Made by a program: the position numbers and the translations under genes. A stretch of DNA of 5,301 nt, from positions 1 to 5,301 of the forward strand of contig DAOVXU010000128.1 of assembly GCA_030635995.1 (NCBI GenBank), written 5' to 3'. This stretch comes from Arcobacter sp. (GTDB lineage Bacteria > Campylobacterota > Campylobacteria > Campylobacterales > Arcobacteraceae). The notes beneath the pieces were generated by a model. That model was not told the DNA's origin and ran no database searches. It worked only from the letters and a program-made list of their open reading frames with translations. Of the stretch, positions 5,089 through 5,301 are shown in pieces. Positions within the stretch are counted from its first letter, which is position 1, and each line of letters begins with the position of its first letter.

Positions 5089-5301
5089 TTACTTTTTAGC
5101 TGTAAGCTTAGCAACTCTTTCAGAAGCTTTAGCACCAACGCTTAACCAGTAATCTAATCTTTCTTGATCAAATTTTAATACTTTTGGTTCAACTACTGGG
5201 TTGTAGTAACCAATTGATTCAATCCAACCTGAATCTCTTCTTTTTCTACTGTCTGTAACAACGATTCTGTAAAAAGGTTTCTTGTTTCTTCCCATTCTTG
5301 T
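5089..5301 (-). CDS. rpsP: 30S ribosomal protein S16, 5' end cut by window edge
   Basis: S16 is a small structural protein of the 30S subunit. The visible 70 residues contain the family core: MGR-KKPFYRIVV-DSR--RD-GWIE-IGYYNP, then a central -FD-ERL-YWLSVGAK-SERV- and a short basic C-terminus. The frame is open to base 5301, reading Thr-Arg before the internal Met at 5293-5295. In S16 proteins these residues come from the conserved N-terminus -IRLTRMGRKK-, so the true start should lie about six codons beyond the window. It is the first visible gene of the rpsP-khpA-rimM cluster. Confidence 0.97.
   Translation of the reverse strand, partial: TRMGRNKKPFYRIVVTDSRKRRDSGWIESIGYYNPVVEPKVLKFDQERLDYWLSVGAKASERVAKLTAKK

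Noticed and set aside
5293..5295. ATG at 5295 (minus strand) as the start of rpsP
   Set aside because: The frame continues to the window edge with Thr-Arg, matching the conserved residues just before this Met in S16 proteins. The real start is outside the window.
1..5301. CRISPR array, insertion sequence, tRNA or rRNA
   Set aside because: I saw no regularly spaced repeats, transposase-like frame, terminal inverted repeats, or tRNA- or rRNA-like stretch on either strand.

Overview
The window is very AT-rich bacterial DNA, densely coded, with short intergenic gaps. It most resembles a Campylobacterota (epsilonproteobacterial) genome, probably of the Arcobacter group. This rests on the AT-rich codon use, the rpsP-khpA-rimM cluster, the B-type-like oxidase sequence and TATAAT-like -10 elements without clear -35 boxes. 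The assignment is an inference from gene content; no marker gene settles it.

Layout, left to right. (1) Bases 1-726, plus strand: the C-terminal half of a heme-copper oxidase subunit I, cut by the left edge, followed by a strong intrinsic terminator (760-795). (2) Bases 858-2239, plus strand: a compact three-gene unit of unrecognised function. Two tandem paralogous proteins, each with two predicted membrane helices, align without gaps and share conserved motifs. They are followed by a 42-residue single-helix membrane protein with an excellent Shine-Dalgarno sequence and a 4-nt overlap. (3) A convergent junction at 2233-2260, where one hairpin spans both stop codons. (4) Bases 2254-3203, minus strand: a membrane-anchored protein of unknown function overlapping by 4 nt a small secreted DUF6488-like protein. 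(5) Bases 3295-4251, minus strand: a lipoprotein with a segment reminiscent of the catalase fold, ending in an AT-only-like hairpin terminator. (6) Bases 4302-5301, minus strand: a ribosome-maturation cluster read in the order rpsP (cut by the right edge), khpA, rimM.

How the genes fit together. The right end is housekeeping: ribosomal protein S16, a KH-domain RNA-binding protein and a 30S maturation factor. The left end is respiration. The middle 3.4 kb is accessory: six envelope proteins (membrane, lipoprotein or secreted), most without a known function. The usual next genes after rimM (trmD, rplS) are not present here; the lipoprotein gene sits in their place. The least explained element is the tandem-duplicated membrane pair with its small partner. 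I see no CRISPR array, insertion sequence, tRNA or rRNA, and there is no gene-free stretch longer than about 130 bases.
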